IMG/VR virus record: IMGVR_UViG_3300019487_000028
Span: 1-64,000 of that record
DNA length: 64,000 nucleotides
From: a virus
Reading direction: 5' to 3' (one strand)
Below are positions 60,983-64,000 of this stretch, one piece after another (position 1 is the first letter of the stretch; each line of letters opens with the position of its first letter). A program made the position numbers and the translations under genes. The notes under the pieces are model-generated. The model saw nothing but the letters and a program-made list of their open reading frames with translations. It made no database searches and was not told the DNA's origin.

Positions 60983-61216
60983 TTACTCCTCACCCTTCGT
61001 GCGGATGAAGTGCTCGATGCGGTTAGCGGCGATCCTGGCTCGGCCCTTGAGCGTCTTGGACTTCTGGAAGGCATCCCGATACCTGTCCGGCCAGTGGGCC
61101 AAGAGGAATAGCCGAATCGCTTGCGTGTCATCCACCCCAAGCGCATCGGCTGCGGCCACGCAGTGCGTCCGCCAGAGGAATCCCCACCGGCGCGGACACA
61201 GCTCCTGTCTGGTCAT
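60983..61216 (-). CDS. CPRxWGFLWRxHC protein, 77 aa
   Basis: ATG 61216. Begins MTRQELCPRRWGFLWRTHC, then IRLFLLAHWPDRYRDAF and basic helices. Paralogue of 511-708 (plus strand) and 61586-61705. Confidence 0.65.
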   Translation of the reverse strand: MTRQELCPRRWGFLWRTHCVAAADALGVDDTQAIRLFLLAHWPDRYRDAFQKSKTLKGRARIAANRIEHFIRTKGEE

Positions 61217-61233
61217 CACCCCACCCCCCCTCC

Positions 61234-61527
61234 CTATTCGTCGCCAAGTTTGCGCAGCAAGGTATCCCACTTCGAAAACAGCATGTCGGTTCGCTGATCG
61301 TCCGTAAGGTCTGGCGGTCGGGATGGCTTCCCATCCAGCAGTTCCCCGATCAGGTTATCCACGCAGTTGGCTGTTTCGATCAGGGTCCTATGGGCCTCCC
61401 CGACCTCCGCTGTACTCGCTGTGATTAGGAGAGACGTGAGCCGTCCGATGACCCCTTTCAGGCTCTCATTGATCGAACCGAGCCGCTCGGCAGTCTCTTC
61501 TGTCTTTAACAGGTACACCTCGCTCAC
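61234..61527 (-). CDS. Helical protein, paralogue of 332-514
   Basis: 97 aa from a GTG (61527). Homologous to the plus-strand 60-aa protein (KTEETAERLGSINESLKGVIGRL, EVGEAHRTL, DNLIGEL) with an added C-terminal 25 aa. Upstream GTGGAGCG is conserved at DNA level, but the start ATG of the paralogue is lost and replaced. Confidence 0.6.
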   Translation of the reverse strand: MSEVYLLKTEETAERLGSINESLKGVIGRLTSLLITASTAEVGEAHRTLIETANCVDNLIGELLDGKPSRPPDLTDDQRTDMLFSKWDTLLRKLGDE

Positions 61528-61585
61528 GCCGCTCCACCGCACCGGCCCAGCACTCGGACACCGGCAGCAGAAAGCCCGCTGCGCA

Positions 61586-61705
61586 TCAACAAAAGTGTCC
61601 AAGCTTGCACCGGTCTAGCGGCCGGCGCGGCCGGCTCCCCTCTTCCCTAATGTGGACGCAGTGCATCCGCCAGAGGAAACCCCACTTACGTGGGCACAAG
61701 TCCAT
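61586..61705 (-). CDS. Mini CPRxWGFLWRxHC protein, 39 aa
   Basis: ATG 61705 behind GGGGGTAGAGCG, the same leader as the MazG-end/next-gene junction on the plus strand. MDLCPRKWGFLWRMHC then a short divergent tail and a final Cys. A truncated third family member. Confidence 0.5.
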   Translation of the reverse strand: MDLCPRKWGFLWRMHCVHIREEGSRPRRPLDRCKLGHFC

Positions 61706-61750
61706 CGCTCTACCCCCTTTTCCTCCACGTACTCAATGATGCTGCCAAGC

Positions 61751-62041
61751 TCACTTCAGCAATCCCGATTCATTCAGCGCTTGATACAGCCCGTTCGCAA
61801 GCCGGTCGGTGGCCTTCTCCCCGAGCTTCACGCCGTAGACCCACGCGACCGCGTGGATCAGCTCGTGGAAGAACGTCACCTCCTCGATGCTCGGCTCCAC
61901 TCCTCCGCAGATGTGGATCTCGAGGCCGGAGTGGTCCGTCTGTCCGTAGAGGTCTCCGTCTTCGAACTGATAGTCTCTGACCACCCTGTAGGTGTGGCCG
62001 CCGACCCGGACCCAGCTGGGGAACTTCAAGGCAGTCAACAC
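61751..62041 (-). CDS. Small HExxH metallopeptidase-like protein
   Basis: 96 aa. TFFHELIHAVAWVYG contains HExxH with a following small residue; YRVVRDYQFEDGDLYGQTDHSGLEIHI is a SprT/ImmA-like beta hairpin leading into the helix. A phage protease or DNA-repair-type wss1/SprT relative is possible. First gene of the leftward unit. Confidence 0.6.
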   Translation of the reverse strand: MLTALKFPSWVRVGGHTYRVVRDYQFEDGDLYGQTDHSGLEIHICGGVEPSIEEVTFFHELIHAVAWVYGVKLGEKATDRLANGLYQALNESGLLK

Positions 62042-62185
62042 CCTAATGCAAAGCGCCTTCCAGGGTCAAATTGCTTATATGGTATGTTGTATAGTTGTCG
62101 ACCCATCCGAAAACTATTTTTTAACCCCTTACTTATCAATAACTTACAGGAATAGCCGTCTTGCATTGTGCAAGCCGGGGCTTTA
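62042..62185. promoter_or_regulatory. AT-rich divergent intergenic region
   Basis: Marked drop in GC next to the GC-rich genome (TTATATGGTATG, AACTATTTTTTAACC, TTATCAATAACTTA) and a CTTGCA/TGCAAG hairpin at 62160-62174. Lies between leftward genes and the hairpin-rich region to the right, so it may hold divergent promoters or a replication signal; no clear -35/-10 pair. Confidence 0.4.
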
Positions 62186-62189
62186 GAAT

Positions 62190-62960
62190 AGTCCTTGACA
62201 GTGGGGACCGGGAAGGGCCCCTCAGTTCTTTGACAACCTAACCGAGCGCGGCCAGCCAAAGCGAACCTCTTCACTGAAAGCCGGATGAGCCCCCTAGACG
62301 GGGGCGACGATCCCGGGAGTGGCTGGGGAGGGGCCGCGGTTCGAGCAGGAAGGACCGCTAGGGAGTCGTACTTGGCGCTGGGGGCAGGGAGGCCGAAGAG
62401 CTTCTAACAGCCCGACCCCAGCCGCTCATTATGAATGACCAGCGGCTCAAGCCTGCCGGGCGAGAGGGGCGAAGAGCCCCGCGAGCCGAGCCGGGAGCAC
62501 ACCCCCGGCGAGGCGGCAAACGACTCGGGCGTGACGAGGCAGACGGCCGCGCCAGACACGATTCTGGCACGGCTCCAGTCGCCCCCATCCCGCGACCAGC
62601 AGCGCAGACCCCAGAGCCATAGAGCCAGATGGTCACGAGCGCGACCGGGCAAAACGGCGGGGAAGTAGAGGGGCGTAAGCAAGACGTCAGATGGCGGACG
62701 GGCCGAGGTGCGGTGAACCACGTGAACCACCCCAGCGTGCCCGAGCGGCAGACCAGCCGCGAGTCATTCTTGCGGGGAGCCGAGAGTCGAGCCGTCGGTT
62801 GCGTCACGGACGGAGGCTGCGGGGTCGGCCGGTTCTCACCGGCCGGTTCCGCTGCTCCCTTTGAGCCCACCAGCAACCCGCGAGAGCGCATGGCGAGATG
62901 GAGAGCTGCTCGCCGGACAGGCCGGTCGGGGAACAGGCTGGTGGGCTCAAGAGGAGCAGT
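62190..62960 (+). ncRNA. Candidate large structured non-coding RNA
   Basis: About 770 bases with no coding character and many strong perfect hairpins: GCCCCC/GGGGGC (62289-62305), AGCCGCT/AGCGGCT (62420-62447), GGGGC/GCCCC (62466-62480), CGGCCGGT/ACCGGCCG (62826-62845) and a terminal stem with TTGAGCCCACCAGC (62861-62874) pairing GCTGGTGGGCTCAA (62937-62950), extended by CTGCTCC/GGAGCAG. Size and ornateness recall phage GOLLD/ROOL-type RNAs, but no sequence identity with them is claimed. Orientation is inferred. Confidence 0.45.
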
Positions 62961-63012
62961 TGACGAAGACGGACGTCCGACTCCCGACGCGAACCCGGCA
63001 GTCGGATTCGCA

Positions 63013-63198
63013 GTGTACGAGGCCCACGATCAAGTGATCGGCGGCCGGAAGATCCGCCACGATGAGCAGCGGTTCCCGGTCTGCGCCGACCACGCTCGCA
63101 TGATCAACAGTCTGAAGCATTGGCGGTTCCAGGAGTGGCCTTCTCGTCAGATGCTCGAAGACGCCGAGCGAGAACTGAAGCACGCCCAGGAGAAGTGA
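63013..63198 (+). CDS. Small protein, 61 aa
   Basis: GTG 63013 chosen; longer frame upstream lies in the structured region. YEAHDQVIGGRKIRHDEQRFPVCADHARMI then LEDAERELKHAQEK helix. A C/H cluster may bind metal. Weak ribosome site. Confidence 0.45.
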   Translation: MYEAHDQVIGGRKIRHDEQRFPVCADHARMINSLKHWRFQEWPSRQMLEDAERELKHAQEK

Positions 63199-63284
63199 AC
63201 CGTGGCTCTGTCCCCCCGGGGGGATTCTTCCGGGGGGGCAGCGACGACGGCTCATTAGACTAGCCGCCGAAGGGGGGAGAAGTC

Positions 63285-63494
63285 ATGAGGACACCGTACA
63301 GGACTTGCAGGGCTTGCGGAGAGAAGGACGTCACGGTGTCGTGGCGCGGCGAGAACCTGGCGCTGCTCTGCGTCTCGTGCCACAGCGACGGAGCCAAGCC
63401 GCAGCGGACCGGCCGCAGGCCGCTCTCGCTGGACCAGCACCGGGACGGACTCGTGAGGCTCAGCCCCGCGGCCCTTCGCGCCGCGATGGCGTAG
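63285..63494 (+). CDS. Zinc-ribbon protein, 69 aa
   Basis: ATG behind GGGGGGAGAAG. CRACGEKDVTVSWRGENLALLCVSCHSD is a four-cysteine ribbon as in HNH-associated or TFIIS-like proteins. Basic tail. Confidence 0.55.
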   Translation: MRTPYRTCRACGEKDVTVSWRGENLALLCVSCHSDGAKPQRTGRRPLSLDQHRDGLVRLSPAALRAAMA

Positions 63495-63509
63495 GAGGGG
63501 AGAAAGGTC

Positions 63510-63685
63510 ATGGCGAAGAAGAAGACGGCGAATGGCTGGACAACAAGGGCGGGTTCGACGTTGACCTTGCCGGCGAGGACACCGCGGTGGCTCACTGCCG
63601 AGCCTACGTTCTCGGCCCAAAAGCGTACCGCGAGACAGACGGCCAGCCGGGCGACTTCGCTATCGTCGACGAGTGGAAAGAGTAG
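63510..63685 (+). CDS. Small protein, probable frameshift in sequence
   Basis: ATG 63510 behind GGAGGGGAGAAAGG gives MAKKKTANG and then a non-coding-looking frame. In the -1 frame the sequence LDNKGGFDVDLAGEDTAV through GDFAIVDEWKE to a stop at 63685 is protein-like but has no start. Joining the two after GGC gives a sensible 58-aa protein, so a base loss or -1 slip is suspected. Confidence 0.4.
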
Positions 63686-63695
63686 GGGGGGGGCC

Positions 63696-64000
63696 ATGAC
63701 ACGACGCAGCCGTTCGTTCGACGGACTCCTGAGAGACGTCAAGCACAGAGCCCGCGTCACCAAGACGGTCGACCAGTGCACTCTCGTCACGCTGAGAGAG
63801 GCTACCGTGAAGCTCAACGCCGCTTACGATGCTCTCGCCGCCGCCGAGCACGCGCTGGACCGATCCGCCTGCGACTCGAAGGCGACGGACCGACTCCGCC
63901 GACTCATCCGGGGGCGCAGGAGCTCGGTATACGGGTTGCGCAACTCCTCTGAGTTCCTCTACGAGAGGGTCCTCTCTCTCGTAGGCAGCGAAAAGGAGTA
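63696..64000 (+). CDS. Helical protein, 3' end cut by window
   Basis: ATG 63696 behind a run of G residues (GGGGGGGG); 101 aa visible. Charged helices (LRDVKHRARVTKTVDQCTLVTLREATVKLNAAYDALAAAEHALD). The last two bases read TA, so a stop may follow immediately. Unknown. Confidence 0.5.
   Translation, partial: MTRRSRSFDGLLRDVKHRARVTKTVDQCTLVTLREATVKLNAAYDALAAAEHALDRSACDSKATDRLRRLIRGRRSSVYGLRNSSEFLYERVLSLVGSEKE

Noticed and set aside
62195-62235. Sigma70 promoters at two TTGACA hexamers
   Set aside because: Neither has a recognisable -10 box at 16-18 bases; they lie at the edge of the hairpin-rich region.
62035-62274. A 79-aa minus-strand frame over the AT-rich region
   Set aside because: It overlaps the protease gene start, has no ribosome site and its composition follows neither neighbour.
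1-64000. Stop-codon reassignment
   Set aside because: TAA, TAG and TGA all close recognisable genes at expected lengths, and no suppressor anticodon (CTA, TTA, TCA) is among the tRNAs.

Overview
The window is a piece of a high-GC tailed-phage genome (Caudoviricetes, podovirus-like), cut inside a gene at both ends. The virion genes on the minus strand include a large terminase, portal, acidic scaffold, major capsid protein, short adaptor genes, a beta-propeller tail-hub-like protein and three large ejection-type proteins. No tape measure, sheath or contractile baseplate gene is visible, which argues for a short tail. The host is a bacterium (Shine-Dalgarno starts, tmRNA, SleB-type cell wall hydrolase, lipoproteins), but nothing fixes its identity.

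Layout. Plus strand 1-10.3 kb: small accessory genes and a likely DNA-base hypermodification cluster (double-ParB protein, TET-associated-type glycosyltransferase, UDG-like protein, PUA/ASCH-like protein, second ParB), then a metallophosphoesterase and small enzymes. Plus strand 10.3-19.4 kb: an island of 39 recognisable tRNA genes and one tmRNA. Interspersed are an Rnl2-type RNA ligase, a YkuK/RNase H-like protein, a SLOG-fold protein and small zinc proteins. Minus strand 62.0-19.5 kb: one long convergent late region. In transcription order it carries early small genes, a pentapeptide-repeat protein, LamG tail protein, envelope proteins, holin candidates, small terminase, tail fibres, lysis genes, terminase with intein, portal, scaffold, capsid, a radical-SAM/methyltransferase/glycosyltransferase cassette, tail genes and ejection proteins. 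Between 62.04 and 63.01 kb lies a non-coding divergent region dominated by strong hairpins, followed by small plus-strand genes running off the end.

How it fits together. The tRNA island reads codons for every amino acid except Phe, with all five Leu, three Pro, and at least four Arg and three Ser isoacceptors. Together with tmRNA and an RNA ligase it looks like a device to keep translation going when host tRNAs are depleted or cut. Several tRNAs are atypical: C33 in place of U33, short-armed Leu tRNAs, and a class II tRNA with a UAU anticodon.

The most novel signal is an intergenic element present seven times, plus one truncated copy. It is an 8-14 unit array of GGCNN in strict 5-nt register, followed by an invariant core and a two-stem hairpin with compensatory changes. 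It always lies on the transcribed strand, just after the 3' end of a gene or tRNA. The triplet-plus-two-nucleotide register is like the RNA target of ring proteins such as TRAP, so it may be an undescribed phage RNA-regulatory element.
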